Origin: Polaromonas sp.
Lineage (GTDB): Bacteria > Pseudomonadota > Gammaproteobacteria > Burkholderiales > Burkholderiaceae_C
Reading direction: 5' to 3'
Assembly: GCA_030655515.1 (NCBI GenBank)
Contig: JAURVI010000035.1
Span: 38,195-102,194 of the forward strand
Length of the DNA: 64,000 bases
A program made the position numbers and the translations under genes. Positions 47,019 through 55,785 of this stretch are shown here, in pieces (position 1 is the stretch's first letter; every line of letters begins with the position of its first letter). The notes beneath the pieces were generated by a model. That model saw nothing but the letters and a program-made list of their open reading frames with translations. It had not been told where the DNA came from and made no database searches.

Positions 47019-47618
47019 ATGCTCGAACAACGCATTGAACAGCACTTTATTGACAGCGCTGACCTGAAATACCAGGCGGCACAAACATTGTCCAAACCGA
47101 TTGCCGCCGCGGTGCAGGCCATTTTGGCCAGCGTGACCAGTGGCGGCAAGGTGCTGGCCTGCGGCAACGGCGGCTCGGCCGCCGATGCCCAGCATTTCGC
47201 GGCCGAATTTGTCGGTCGCTTTGAGCGCGAGCGGCCCGAGCTCGGCGCGATCGCGCTGACCACCGACAGCTCCATTCTCACCGCGATTGCCAACGACTAC
47301 GATTTCAGTGTGATTTTTTCCAAGCAGGTGCGTGCGCTGGGCGGCGCCGGCGACGTGTTGCTGGCGCTGAGCACCAGCGGCAACTCGGCCAACGTGCTGG
47401 CAGCCATTGAAGCGGCGCACGAACGCGAGATGACCGTGGTGGCCCTGACCGGCAAAGGCGGCGGAAAAATGAGCGCCGCACTGCGCGAGACCGATGTGCA
47501 TATCTGCGTGCCCCATGATCGCACCGCACGCATTCAGGAGGTTCATCTGCTGGCCCTTCACTGCATTTGTGATGGCGTGGATGCCCAATTACTTGGTGAG
47601 CAGGAAAGTCTTTCATGA
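47019..47618 (+). CDS. diaA: SIS-domain protein, DiaA/GmhA family
   Basis: A 199-residue SIS-domain protein, close to both sedoheptulose-7-phosphate isomerase (GmhA) and the DnaA-binding initiation factor DiaA. Motifs are [34 protein letters not shown] and the late [16 protein letters not shown]. The genomic position between yraN and a BON-domain lipoprotein gene equals that of E. coli diaA, which favours DiaA, but a heptose isomerase role cannot be excluded. The stop overlaps the next start by four bases. Confidence 0.88.
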   Translation: MLEQRIEQHFIDSADLKYQAAQTLSKPIAAAVQAILASVTSGGKVLACGNGGSAADAQHFAAEFVGRFERERPELGAIALTTDSSILTAIANDYDFSVIFSKQVRALGGAGDVLLALSTSGNSANVLAAIEAAHEREMTVVALTGKGGGKMSAALRETDVHICVPHDRTARIQEVHLLALHCICDGVDAQLLGEQESLS

Positions 47619-48289
47619 AACCCGACCAAACGACTATTTTCAAACGGCTGATGTTGACGGCCTGTACCGTGGCTGCCTTGGGCGGCGGCTTGACAGCCTG
47701 CTTTCCGCTGGCGCTGGGCGGTGCGGCGGTGGGTGGTGCGCTGGTGGCCATTGACCGCCGCACGTCGGGCGCCCAGCTTGAAGACGAGGGCATTGAGCTG
47801 CGCGCAATGAGCCGCCTGCGCGACAACGTGGGGAGCCGGGCCCGGGTCAGCGTGACCAGCTACAACCGGCAGGTGCTGCTGACCGGCGAGGTCCTCAACG
47901 AGCAGGATAAAAAACTGGTGGAGCAGGTCGTTGCGCGGGTTGAGAACGTCAACGGCACGGTCAATGAACTGGCCATCATCGACAGTCCGTCGCTGGTGCA
48001 GCGTTCTTCCGACGTCTTGATCACCGGTCAGATCAAGGCCTTGCTGATTGATGCCAGGGACCTGTACGCCAACGCCTTCAAGGTGGTCACCGAACGCGGC
48101 ACGGTGTACCTGTTGGGGCGCGTGACGCAGCGCGAAGCCGACCGCGCCACGGAAATCGCCCGCGGCGCCCGCGGCGTGCAAAAAGTGGTGCGTATTTTAG
48201 AGATCCTCAGCGAGGAAGAGCTGCAGCGCCTGCTGCCCGCGCCCGCCAAACCCGCCGCCGCACCGCGTACGCAGGCCGGCGGCGGATAA
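47615..48289 (+). CDS. BON-domain outer-membrane lipoprotein (DolP/YraP-like)
   Basis: A 224-residue lipoprotein with a lipobox LTACFPLAL (Cys29) and two BON domains at about 70-135 ([31 protein letters not shown]) and 145-210 ([32 protein letters not shown]). DolP in E. coli has this layout and supports outer-membrane integrity. It follows diaA with ATGA overlap, as in E. coli. The terminator at 48274-48303 overlaps its stop. Confidence 0.92.
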   Translation: MKPDQTTIFKRLMLTACTVAALGGGLTACFPLALGGAAVGGALVAIDRRTSGAQLEDEGIELRAMSRLRDNVGSRARVSVTSYNRQVLLTGEVLNEQDKKLVEQVVARVENVNGTVNELAIIDSPSLVQRSSDVLITGQIKALLIDARDLYANAFKVVTERGTVYLLGRVTQREADRATEIARGARGVQKVVRILEILSEEELQRLLPAPAKPAAAPRTQAGGG

Positions 48290-48303
48290 GCCGGCCTTTT
48301 TTT
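48274..48303 (+). terminator. Terminator overlapping the BON lipoprotein stop codon
   Basis: GGCCGGC (48274-48280) pairs with GCCGGCC (48290-48296) around a nine-base loop that contains the TAA stop, followed by seven T (48297-48303). It ends seven bases before the convergent dehydrogenase stop. Confidence 0.88.
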
Positions 48304-48309
48304 GCGAGT

Positions 48310-49239
48310 TTACTTCAGCCGCCTGATCAGGCTGGAAGTGTCCCAGCGCTGCCCGCCCATGGCCTGCACGTCGCCATAAAACTGGTCGACCAGCGCCGTG
48401 ACCGGCAGCCGCGCGCCATGGGTACTGGCCTCGTCGAGCACCAGGCCCAGGTCCTTGCGCATCCAGTCGACGGCAAAACCGAAGTCGAATTTGTCGGCGA
48501 CCATGGTCTTGCCGCGGTTGTCGAGCTGCCAGCTTTGCGCCGCCCCTTTGCCAATCACGTCCAGCACCTGGTTCATGTCCAGGCCGGCCTTCTGGCCAAA
48601 AGCCACGGCTTCGCTCAAGCCCTGCAGCAGCCCGGCGATGCAGATCTGGTTGACCATTTTGGTCAACTGGCCTGCGCCGCTGGCGCCCATCAGCGTGAAT
48701 GCTTTCGAAAACGCCATGCCGGCCGGTTTGACCGACTCAAACGCCGCCGCATCGCCGCCGCACATGACGGTCAGCAAGCCATTTTGCGCACCGGCCTGTC
48801 CGCCCGAAACGGGGGCATCGACAAACCGCAGCTTCCCGATTTTGGCCGTCGCGTACAACTCGCGCGCCACGTTGGCCGATGTGGTGGTGTGATCGACGAA
48901 TACCGTGCCCGGCTTCATGCCGGCAAAAGCGCCATCACCGAGTGTTTTGCCGAGCGTGACGCTGCGCAAATCGTCGTCATTGCCGACGCAGCAAAAAACG
49001 ATGTCGGCGCCGTGTACGGCCTCACGCGGGGTTGCGGCATGTTTTGGGCTGCTGGTTCCGGCAAACTCTGCACACCATGCTATTGATTTTGTAGTGGTTC
49101 GGTTGTAGACGGTGACCCGATGGCCAGCCAGCGCGAGGTGGCCGGCCATCGGGTAGCCCATGACGCCGAGTCCGAGAAAGGCTACCTTGCGGGACGGGGC
49201 GGGTTCGTAGGTTTTGGGGTGGGTGCCGGGCGTCGTCAT
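48310..49239 (-). CDS. NAD(P)-binding beta-hydroxyacid dehydrogenase
   Basis: A 309-residue member of the 3-hydroxyisobutyrate/tartronate-semialdehyde reductase family. The Rossmann motif is LGLGVMGYPMAGHLA, substrate binding is DAPVSGGQAGAQNG, and the catalytic lysine is in GAGQLTKMVNQ. The exact acid is not determined by sequence. Residues around TTTKSIAWCAEFAGTSSPKH are encoded by an AT-rich stretch with rare codons that matches a repeat core (49077-49096), so this loop may be altered by a repeat. pilU follows on the same strand upstream. Confidence 0.87.
   Translation of the reverse strand: MTTPGTHPKTYEPAPSRKVAFLGLGVMGYPMAGHLALAGHRVTVYNRTTTKSIAWCAEFAGTSSPKHAATPREAVHGADIVFCCVGNDDDLRSVTLGKTLGDGAFAGMKPGTVFVDHTTTSANVARELYATAKIGKLRFVDAPVSGGQAGAQNGLLTVMCGGDAAAFESVKPAGMAFSKAFTLMGASGAGQLTKMVNQICIAGLLQGLSEAVAFGQKAGLDMNQVLDVIGKGAAQSWQLDNRGKTMVADKFDFGFAVDWMRKDLGLVLDEASTHGARLPVTALVDQFYGDVQAMGGQRWDTSSLIRRLK
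49077..49096. repeat. Short AT-rich repeat core inside the dehydrogenase gene
   Basis: TGCTATTGATTTTGTAGTGG (49077-49096) agrees at 16 of 20 positions with TGCTGCTGATTTTATAGCTG in yggS. Both are AT-rich islands in GC-rich genes and use codons such as ATA and TCA that are rare nearby. Grouping them as one repeat is inferred by eye. Confidence 0.4.
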
Positions 49240-49242
49240 GAG

Positions 49243-50379
49243 TCAAACAATGGCCATGTGCTCCGTGCCCGCCGACAGGTCCTGTGTCTTGGCGCGCTGG
49301 GAGTTGAGTTTGATCTGCAGCCGCAAGTCGTTGACCGAATCGGCATTGCGCAGGGCGTCTTCGTAGGTGATCATATTGCTTTCAAAGGCATCGAACAGCG
49401 CCTGGTCGAAGGTCTGCATGCCGAGATTGCGGCTTTTCTTCATGATTTCCTTGATCTCGGAGACTTCGCCCTTGAAGATCAGGTCGGAAACCAGCGGCGT
49501 GTTCAACATCACTTCGACCGCCGCGATGCGGCCCTTGCTGTCCTGCTTGGGCACCAGCCGCTGCGAGATCATGGCCTTCATGTTCAGCGACAGGTCCATC
49601 AGCAGTTGGGCGCGGCGCTCTTCCGGGAAAAAGTTGATGATGCGGTCCAGCGCCTGGTTGGCGCTGTTCGCATGCAGGGTGCAGAGGCACAGGTGGCCGG
49701 TTTCGGCAAAGGCGACGGCGTGTTCCATGGTTTCGCGGTCGCGCACCTCGCCCATCAGGATGACGTCAGGCGCCTGGCGCAGTGTGTTTTTCAGCGCCGC
49801 TTCCCAACTGTCGGTGTCCAGCCCCACTTCACGCTGCGTGATCACGCAGTTCTTGTGCAAGTGCACAAACTCCACCGGGTCTTCAATCGTGATGATGTGG
49901 CCGAAGGAGTTCTCGTTGCGCCAGTCCACCATGGCGGCCAGCGTGGTGGATTTGCCGGAACCGGTGGCGCCGACCAGGATGCACAGCCCGCGCTTGGACA
50001 TCACCACATCCTTGAGGATCTGCGGCACGCCCAGACCGTCGATCGTCGGCAGGACCGCCGGAATCACCCGCATCACCATGCCGACCTTGCCTTGCTGGAT
50101 AAAGGCATTGACCCGGAAACGCCCGACACCGGGCGGAGAAATCGCGAAGTTGCACTCCTTGGTGCGCTCGAACTCGGCCGCCTGCTTGTCGTTCATGATG
50201 GCGCGTGCCAAGGCCAGCGTGTGCCCGGCGTTCAGCGGCTGCGGCGAGACCTTGGTGACCTTGCCGTCGACCTTCATCGCGGGCGGGAAATCGCCGGTGA
50301 TGAAAAGGTCGCTGCCGTTGCGGCCCACCATCAGCTTGAGAAGGTCGTTGATGAATCTACTGGCCTGGTCGCGTTCCAT
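49243..50379 (-). CDS. pilU: Type IV pilus retraction ATPase PilU
   Basis: A 378-residue secretion-ATPase-fold protein. Walker A is LVGATGSGKSTTLAAM, then the Asp box (ITIEDPVEFVH), Walker B (DVILMGEVRDRETMEHA) and the His box (GHLCLCTLHANSANQALDRI). The adjacent gene carries the PilT-specific AIRNLIRE signature, which this protein lacks, so it is PilU, the PilT-dependent partner in twitching motility. It follows pilT on the same strand after 69 bases. Confidence 0.94.
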   Translation of the reverse strand: MERDQASRFINDLLKLMVGRNGSDLFITGDFPPAMKVDGKVTKVSPQPLNAGHTLALARAIMNDKQAAEFERTKECNFAISPPGVGRFRVNAFIQQGKVGMVMRVIPAVLPTIDGLGVPQILKDVVMSKRGLCILVGATGSGKSTTLAAMVDWRNENSFGHIITIEDPVEFVHLHKNCVITQREVGLDTDSWEAALKNTLRQAPDVILMGEVRDRETMEHAVAFAETGHLCLCTLHANSANQALDRIINFFPEERRAQLLMDLSLNMKAMISQRLVPKQDSKGRIAAVEVMLNTPLVSDLIFKGEVSEIKEIMKKSRNLGMQTFDQALFDAFESNMITYEDALRNADSVNDLRLQIKLNSQRAKTQDLSAGTEHMAIV

Positions 50380-50448
50380 GGTTTCTCCAATTACTGCTGC
50401 GCGTCTGCATTGCCCGCCGGAGGCAATTCTTGCTGAAACGGTTGTTGT

Positions 50449-51492
50449 CTAGCCCGGGAAATTTTCGGGGATTTTCGCCTTGCCTCTGGCCTCGGCCGCC
50501 GAAATCACGTTGCGCTTGACCAGGTCGGTCAGGTTCTGGTCCAGCGTCTGCATGCCGACGCTGTTGCCGGTCTGGATCGACGAGTACATCTGCGCCACCT
50601 TGGCCTCGCGGATCAGGTTGCGGATGGCGCTGGTGCCCAGCATGATCTCGTGGGCGGCCACGCGGCCCTGGCCGTCCTTGGTCTTGCACAGGGTCTGCGA
50701 GATCACCGCCTGCAGCGACTCCGACAGCATGGCGCGTATCATTTCCTTTTCTTCGGACGGAAACACGTCGATGATCCGGTCGATGGTTTTGGCCGCGCTG
50801 GAGGTGTGCAGCGTGCCGAACACCAGGTGGCCGGTTTCAGCGGCGGTCATGGCCAGGCGGATGGTTTCCAGGTCGCGCATCTCGCCGACCAGGATGGCGT
50901 CCGGGTCTTCGCGCAGGGCGGATTTGAGCGCCGCGCTGAAGCTCAGCGTGTGCGGGCCGACCTCGCGCTGGTTGATCAGGCATTTTTTGGATTCATGCAC
51001 GAACTCGATCGGGTCTTCCACCGTCAGGATGTGGCCGTACTCGGTTTCGTTCAGGTAATTGACCATGGCGGCCAGCGTGGTGGACTTGCCCGAGCCGGTG
51101 GGGCCGGTGACCAGCACCATGCCGCGCGGCTTCATCGCCAGGTCGCCGAAAATCTTGGGCGCGTTGAGCTGCTCCAACGTCAGGATTTTCGAGGGAATGG
51201 TCCGGAACACGGCGCCCGCGCCGCGGTTCTGGTTGAAGGCGTTGACGCGAAAGCGCGCCAGCCCGTCGATCTCGAAGGAGAAGTCGATCTCCAGGAATTC
51301 CTCGTAGTTCTTGCGCTGGGTGTCGTTCATGATGTCGTACACCATGGCATGAACCTGCTTGTGGTCCAGCGGGTCGACATTGATGCGCCTGACATCCCCA
51401 TGCACCCGGATCATGGGCGGCAGGCCGGCGGACAGATGCAAATCGGAAGCTTTGTTCTTGACGCTAAAAGCCAGCAGTTGGGTAATGTCCAT
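50449..51492 (-). CDS. pilT: Type IV pilus retraction ATPase PilT
   Basis: PilT powers pilus retraction for twitching motility and DNA uptake. The 347-residue protein has Walker A VTGPTGSGKSTTLAAM, LTVEDPIEFVHESKK, DAILVGEMRDLETIRLA, GHLVFGTLHTSSAAKTIDR and the diagnostic C-terminal AIRNLIREAKVAQM. It diverges from yggS with 40 bases between starts, the usual arrangement in proteobacteria. Confidence 0.96.
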   Translation of the reverse strand: MDITQLLAFSVKNKASDLHLSAGLPPMIRVHGDVRRINVDPLDHKQVHAMVYDIMNDTQRKNYEEFLEIDFSFEIDGLARFRVNAFNQNRGAGAVFRTIPSKILTLEQLNAPKIFGDLAMKPRGMVLVTGPTGSGKSTTLAAMVNYLNETEYGHILTVEDPIEFVHESKKCLINQREVGPHTLSFSAALKSALREDPDAILVGEMRDLETIRLAMTAAETGHLVFGTLHTSSAAKTIDRIIDVFPSEEKEMIRAMLSESLQAVISQTLCKTKDGQGRVAAHEIMLGTSAIRNLIREAKVAQMYSSIQTGNSVGMQTLDQNLTDLVKRNVISAAEARGKAKIPENFPG

Positions 51493-51532
51493 CCAGGGGA
51501 TTCCTCCGAAGTTCTAGGGTTACAGTTCGATT

Positions 51533-52300
51533 ATGACCATGATTGTTGACAATCTCCAAGCCGTTCGCGCCCGTATTGTGGCCGCCTGTACGGCGGCCGG
51601 GCGCGACCCGGCCACTGTGCGTTTGCTGGCCGTTTCCAAGACCTTCGGGCCGCAGGCCGTCATCGAGGCCGCCGCCGCGGGGCAGCGCCTGTTCGGTGAG
51701 AACTATATTCAGGAAGGCGTCGAGAAAATCCTCTTGATCCGGGAATGGGAAACCGAGTGCCTTCGGCTGTCGGCTTCTCGCCATTCCTCCGGGTTGCGCT
51801 CGCCGCAAGCGGGCGCCCCTGCCAGCCTCACGGAATGGCACTGCATCGGTCCGGTGCAGAGCAACAAGACAAGGCTGGTGGCGGAAAACTTCGACTGGGT
51901 CCAGTCCATCGACCGCCTCAAGATCGCGCAGCGGCTCAGCGAGCAGCGCCCGCCGCACTTGCCGCGGCTGCAGGTGTGCCTGCAGGTCAATATCGACGGC
52001 GGCGCAGCCAAGTCGGGGGTGGCGCCGCAGCAGGCCCGGGCGCTCGCTGCCGAAGTCGCGCGGCTGCCGCGGTTGGCGCTGCGCGGCTTGATGTCGATTC
52101 CCGAACCTGCTGCTGATTTTATAGCTGCTCGCGCAGTCCATGAAAGGGCGGCAAGCCTTTTTGAGCAGATCAATCGGGCTGGGGTGCTGCCGCTTCCGAT
52201 GGACACCTTGTCAATGGGCATGACGGCGGATCTGGAAGCCGCCATCCACGCCGGCAGCACCCTGGTGCGCGTAGGGACGGCGATCTTCGGCGGACGCTGA
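51533..52300 (+). CDS. yggS: YggS/PLPBP family pyridoxal-phosphate homeostasis protein
   Basis: A PLP-binding TIM-barrel protein that buffers vitamin B6; 255 residues. The PLP lysine is Lys36 in LLAVSKTFGP, and GENYIQEGVEK, WHCIGPVQSNKTRLV, LQVNIDGGAAKSG, RGLMSIPEP and LSMGMTADLEAAI are family signatures. The normal length is about 230; the excess is a 30-residue insertion (REW...LTEW) encoded by 90 bases flanked by GGAATGG repeats. ATG 51533 and 51539 are both possible. pilT is divergent, as in many relatives. Confidence 0.94.
   Translation: MTMIVDNLQAVRARIVAACTAAGRDPATVRLLAVSKTFGPQAVIEAAAAGQRLFGENYIQEGVEKILLIREWETECLRLSASRHSSGLRSPQAGAPASLTEWHCIGPVQSNKTRLVAENFDWVQSIDRLKIAQRLSEQRPPHLPRLQVCLQVNIDGGAAKSGVAPQQARALAAEVARLPRLALRGLMSIPEPAADFIAARAVHERAASLFEQINRAGVLPLPMDTLSMGMTADLEAAIHAGSTLVRVGTAIFGGR
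51742..51838 (+). repeat. 90-base in-frame insertion in yggS flanked by GGAATGG
   Basis: GGAATGG occurs at 51742-51748 and again at 51832-51838, exactly 90 bases apart, and its complement CCATTCC lies between at 51781-51787. Removing 90 bases restores KILLIREWHCIGP, the normal YggS length. The insert also holds complementary CCGA/TCGG blocks around CCGAGTGCCTTCGGCTGTCGG-like sequence, so it looks like a small mobile palindromic element that stayed in frame. Confidence 0.78.
52108..52163 (+). repeat. AT-rich repeat-like segment in yggS
   Basis: TGCTGCTGATTTTATAGCTG and the following CTCGCGCAGTCC form an AT-rich patch with rare codons (ATA, AGG) in a GC-rich gene. It shares TAGCT(G/A)CT(C/G)GCGCAG with the segment in res (20261-20310). 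The protein length here is normal, so it has replaced rather than lengthened coding sequence, or the match is fortuitous. Confidence 0.35.
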
Positions 52301-52307
52301 TCTCAGC

Positions 52308-52889
52308 TTATTTTTTCGGCGGCGCAAAAGGCTTGATCGCGCCGCAGTCGGTCGCCAGCCACTTGCCGGAGGCGTCCATGGTCATGGTTTCCGGCTTGCC
52401 CTGCACCGTGCTCTTCATCGCCATCTTCATCGTATAAGCCTCGGGGCTGACAAAGGTCACCACGCCATCGCCGCTGGACGGCGGTCGGGTGCAGACAAAC
52501 GACATTTTCATGGTGTTGCCCGAACGCGGCGAGGTGCTGGTTTTGCAGTCGCCCTGTTGAGACGGCAAGGCGTCGCGCTCAATCATCTCCTTGGTCATGC
52601 AGATTTTCGCCGTCATGCTGCCGGGCGTTCCCGTGCCCATGGCAACGCCCTGCTTGGCCATCATGTCCTGCATCATCTTGCGCTGCTCGGGCGCCATGCC
52701 GGCCATTTGTTTTTGCGCCTCGGCCATGCCTTTTTCGAGCTGGCCCGAGCCGGACTGCATCTTGTTGCTTATCTCCCACAAACCGGGTTTCAGGGTCTGC
52801 GCCATGACCGGCAGGCCGGCCAGAAGCAGCAAACCCAGCAGCACGGACGGACGGACGGTGAATAAACGACGAAGGAAAAGGCAATTCAT
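52308..52889 (-). CDS. DUF3617 family secreted protein
   Basis: A 193-residue exported protein with a signal peptide ending near PVMAQT (residue 31) and the DUF3617 pattern LKPGLWEISNKM at the mature start, two cysteines in KICMTKEMIERD...GDCKTSTS-type positions and a late YTMKMAMKSTVQGKPETM. The centre is Met/Gln/Lys-rich (MAGMAPEQRKMMQDMM). The function of the family is unknown. ATG 52889 gives the signal peptide; the open frame upstream lacks support. It converges on yggS, seven bases apart. Confidence 0.85.
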   Translation of the reverse strand: MNCLFLRRLFTVRPSVLLGLLLLAGLPVMAQTLKPGLWEISNKMQSGSGQLEKGMAEAQKQMAGMAPEQRKMMQDMMAKQGVAMGTGTPGSMTAKICMTKEMIERDALPSQQGDCKTSTSPRSGNTMKMSFVCTRPPSSGDGVVTFVSPEAYTMKMAMKSTVQGKPETMTMDASGKWLATDCGAIKPFAPPKK

Positions 52890-53022
52890 GAATGTTCTCC
52901 AAAATTGGTTTTTTTTAGGCCTTGACAACGTGAAGTCGAGTTCAGGCTGGGAGCCACCCCTTCCTTTTTTAAATAGTACACCCAACACATCGTTCCAACG
53001 AATGCGCGCGTCAAGGGCCTTT

Positions 53023-53874
53023 ATGCTCGCTACCATGCAAGCCAATTTATATGCACTGGGTGCCATCGCGCTGTGGGTCGCTCTCGCCTCCCTCGGGGTT
53101 GCGCTCAAACACATTCCCCCTTTTTTGCTGACCGGCCTTGCGCTGCTGCTGGGTAGCCTGCTGGCGCTGCCCTTTGTGCTGAAAGACAAACGGCACTGGG
53201 CCATTCCGGCCAAGACCCTCGCGCTGGGCATTTATGGCTTGTTCGGCTTTCACTTTCTGCTGTTCATCGCTCTGCGCCACGCGCCGCCGGTGGAGGCGAA
53301 CCTGGTCAATTACCTGTGGCCGTTGCTCATGGTGGTGCTGGCGCCGCTGTTTTTGCCCGGCGTGACGCTGCGTGTCATGCATGTGCTGGCCGCGCTGCTG
53401 GGTTTTGCCGGGGCAGCGTTGGCGATTTTGGGAGCGGCCGACGGCGATGCCTCCGGTGCCTGGGCCTGGGGCTACCTGCCGGCGCTGGGGTCGGCCTTCA
53501 TCTGGGCCAGTTATTCGCTGCTGACAAAACGGGGCGCGCCTTTCCCGACGGCGGCCATCGGCCTGTTTGGTCTGGTCTCGGGCCTGCTGTCTCTGCTGTG
53601 CCACTGGGCGCTGGAGCCTGCGGCGGCGCTGTCGGGGCGCGACTGGTTGCTGTTGGCGCTGCTCGGGCTGGGTCCGCTGGGCGGGGCGTTTTTCCTGTGG
53701 GACAAAGCCCTCAAGCTCGGCGATGCGCTGCAGATCGGCATCTTGAGCTATTTGACGCCGCTGGGCTCCACCGCGCTGCTGCTCCTGGTCAGCGGCCGCG
53801 CCTGGGACTGGCGCATCGGCCTGGCCGCGGTAATGATCGTTGGCGCGGCGGTGCTGGGAACACGGGCCAGGTGA
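53023..53874 (+). CDS. DMT-superfamily EamA transporter
   Basis: A 283-residue inner-membrane protein with about ten helices in two EamA repeats (first YALGAIALWVALASLGVALK, second WGYLPALGSAFIWASYSLLT). The LRHAPPVEANLVNYLWPLL segment and the late LKLGDALQIGILSYLTPLGS recall the YddG-like aromatic amino-acid exporters, but the substrate is not certain. ATG 53023 is preferred because AAGGG lies five bases upstream; 53035 is possible. It converges on ptsI with 53 bases between. Confidence 0.85.
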   Translation: MLATMQANLYALGAIALWVALASLGVALKHIPPFLLTGLALLLGSLLALPFVLKDKRHWAIPAKTLALGIYGLFGFHFLLFIALRHAPPVEANLVNYLWPLLMVVLAPLFLPGVTLRVMHVLAALLGFAGAALAILGAADGDASGAWAWGYLPALGSAFIWASYSLLTKRGAPFPTAAIGLFGLVSGLLSLLCHWALEPAAALSGRDWLLLALLGLGPLGGAFFLWDKALKLGDALQIGILSYLTPLGSTALLLLVSGRAWDWRIGLAAVMIVGAAVLGTRAR

Positions 53875-53927
53875 AATCATGTGCCGGTCCTTGTTCCACG
53901 AGTACAAGCGGCTACTTTTTTATGAAA

Positions 53928-55685
53928 CTACAGCAGAGCTGCCGGCGCGTCACTGTCGAGAACTTCCTCGGCCCAGCCCTTGAGCTTGCCGGCATCGGCC
54001 CGCAAAATCTGCTGCTTGACCGCAAGGATTTGCGACGGGTGCATCGAGAAGCTGCGCAGCCCCAGGCCCAGCAGCAGCCGCGTCATGCCGACGTCGCCGG
54101 CCATCTCGCCGCAGAGGCTGACGCTTTTTCCCTGGGCATTGCATTGGGCAATCGTGTCGGCAATCAGGCGCAGCACCGCCGGGTGACAGGGGTCGTACAG
54201 ATGGGCGACCGCCTCGTCGGCCCGGTCAATCGCCAGCGTGTACTGGATCAGGTCGTTGGTGCCTATCGACAGAAAGTCGAAGTACTTGAGAAACAGCTTG
54301 AGGGTCAGCGCGGCCGCCGGTATTTCAATCATCGCGCCCAGTTGCACCGGCCCGTAGTCAATGCCTTTGTTGTCGAGTTCGGCGCGCGCACGGTCGATCA
54401 GCGACAGGGTCTGGCGGATTTCGCTGGCGTGGGCCAGCATCGGTACCAGCAGGTTGACCTGGCCATGTGCCGCCGCGCGCAAAATCGCGCGCAGTTGGGT
54501 CAGGAACATCGGCGGGTCGGCCAGGCTCCAGCGAATCGCCCGCAAGCCCAGCGCCGGGTTCAGTTGCCCGTCCTGCGTCCTGTCGGTCAGCTTGTCCAGC
54601 GGTTTGTCCGACCCGATGTCCACGGTACGAATCGTCACCGGCAGGCCCTGCATGCCTTCGACCGCTTTGCGGTAGGCCAGGTACTGCTCCTGCTCGCCCG
54701 GCAGTTTGCCGGCTCGGCCCATGAACAGGAATTCGCTGCGAAACAGGCCCACGCCGACCGCGCCCACCGCCATGGCGCCGGCCGTGTCATCGGGCATTTC
54801 GATGTTGGCCAGCAGATCCACTTTTTGGCCGTCCAGCGTCACCGCCGGCGTGTGTTTGAGGCGGTTCAGGCGCTGGCGCTCCAGTTCGCCCTGGCGCTTC
54901 TTGAAACCGTACTCGGCCAAAATGATGGGCGAGGGATCGACGATCAACACGCCGGCGTCACCGTCGATGATGACCCAGTCGTCCTGCTCGATCAACTGGC
55001 TGGCGCTGCGTGCGCCCACTACCGCCGGAATGTCCAGACTGCGCGCGACGATGGCGGTGTGCGAGGTTTTGCCGCCGACATCGGTCGCAAAGCCGACAAA
55101 CAGGCTTTGCTTGAACTGCAGCATGTCGGCCGGGGAAATATCGTGCGCGATCAGCACCAGCGGCACGTCCAGGGTGTCATCGAGCAACAGGTCCTGCTGG
55201 CGCGGCTGGCGGCGCGCGCGCCCTGCGGGCAGCACCGGCGAGGCCACACCTTTCATGAAGCCCAGAATACGTTCGACCACCTGCTCCAGATCGGCCTTGC
55301 GCTCGCGCAGGTACTCGTCTTCCATATCGTCGAATTGCCGCGCAATGATTTCGTACTGCGTGGTCAGCGCCCACTCGGCGTTGTAGAGCCGGTCGGTGAT
55401 CCAGTGCTTGATGCCGCTGATCAGTTGCTCGTCCTGTAGCAGCATCAGATGCACATCGAGCAGTGCAGAAAGCTCGTGCGGCGCATCTTTGGGCAGGTCG
55501 CGCTGGACCCGCGCGATCTCTTCGGCCACGGCATCGCGGGCCGCCCGCACGCGCTGGATCTCTTCAACCGTTTTGGATGGGTCAATAAAGTAATGCGCGA
55601 CATCGGCCCGGCTCGACGCCACCAACACGGCGCGGCCCATCGCGATGCCGCGCGAGACCGCCAGACCATGGACCGAGAAGGTCAT
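53928..55685 (-). CDS. ptsI: Phosphoenolpyruvate-protein phosphotransferase (Enzyme I)
   Basis: Enzyme I takes phosphate from PEP onto a histidine and passes it to HPr. The 585-residue protein has the swivel-domain active site GGKTSHTAIVAR (His209), GVGLFRSEFLFMGR, IRTVDIGSDKPL and the C-terminal FSIGTNDLIQYTLAIDR and SLCGEMAGD (catalytic Cys). ATG 55685 is used because the frame upstream runs through a repeat and is not conserved. It is last in the EIIA-ptsH-ptsI operon. No sugar-specific EIIBC is nearby, so it probably serves regulation. Confidence 0.95.
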   Translation of the reverse strand: MTFSVHGLAVSRGIAMGRAVLVASSRADVAHYFIDPSKTVEEIQRVRAARDAVAEEIARVQRDLPKDAPHELSALLDVHLMLLQDEQLISGIKHWITDRLYNAEWALTTQYEIIARQFDDMEDEYLRERKADLEQVVERILGFMKGVASPVLPAGRARRQPRQQDLLLDDTLDVPLVLIAHDISPADMLQFKQSLFVGFATDVGGKTSHTAIVARSLDIPAVVGARSASQLIEQDDWVIIDGDAGVLIVDPSPIILAEYGFKKRQGELERQRLNRLKHTPAVTLDGQKVDLLANIEMPDDTAGAMAVGAVGVGLFRSEFLFMGRAGKLPGEQEQYLAYRKAVEGMQGLPVTIRTVDIGSDKPLDKLTDRTQDGQLNPALGLRAIRWSLADPPMFLTQLRAILRAAAHGQVNLLVPMLAHASEIRQTLSLIDRARAELDNKGIDYGPVQLGAMIEIPAAALTLKLFLKYFDFLSIGTNDLIQYTLAIDRADEAVAHLYDPCHPAVLRLIADTIAQCNAQGKSVSLCGEMAGDVGMTRLLLGLGLRSFSMHPSQILAVKQQILRADAGKLKGWAEEVLDSDAPAALL

Positions 55686-55689
55686 GACA

Positions 55690-55775
55690 TTGTTCCCGCG
55701 CTCGCCACTGCGTGGGCTGCACTGCCCCCCGAGGGGGCTGTTTTTTCCTTGGGGCGGCCCGGCGGAAAAATGCTT
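55690..55775 (-). repeat. GC-rich palindromic repeat between ptsH and ptsI (copy 2)
   Basis: The complement of this segment contains CAGCCCCCTCGGGGGGCAG, followed by GCAGCCCACGCAGTGGCGAG, matching the core of copies at 33256-33324 and 58722-58790, plus the shared GCCGGGCCGC further out. It fills nearly the whole 100-base spacer before ptsI. It is more diverged than the other two copies. Confidence 0.7.
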
Positions 55776-55785
55776 GCTCCGTCCC

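Noticed and set aside
53316..55439. Open frame of about 700 codons on the plus strand across the DMT transporter and ptsI
   Set aside because: Crosses two genes with clear families on known frames; no motif, ribosome site or plausible composition.
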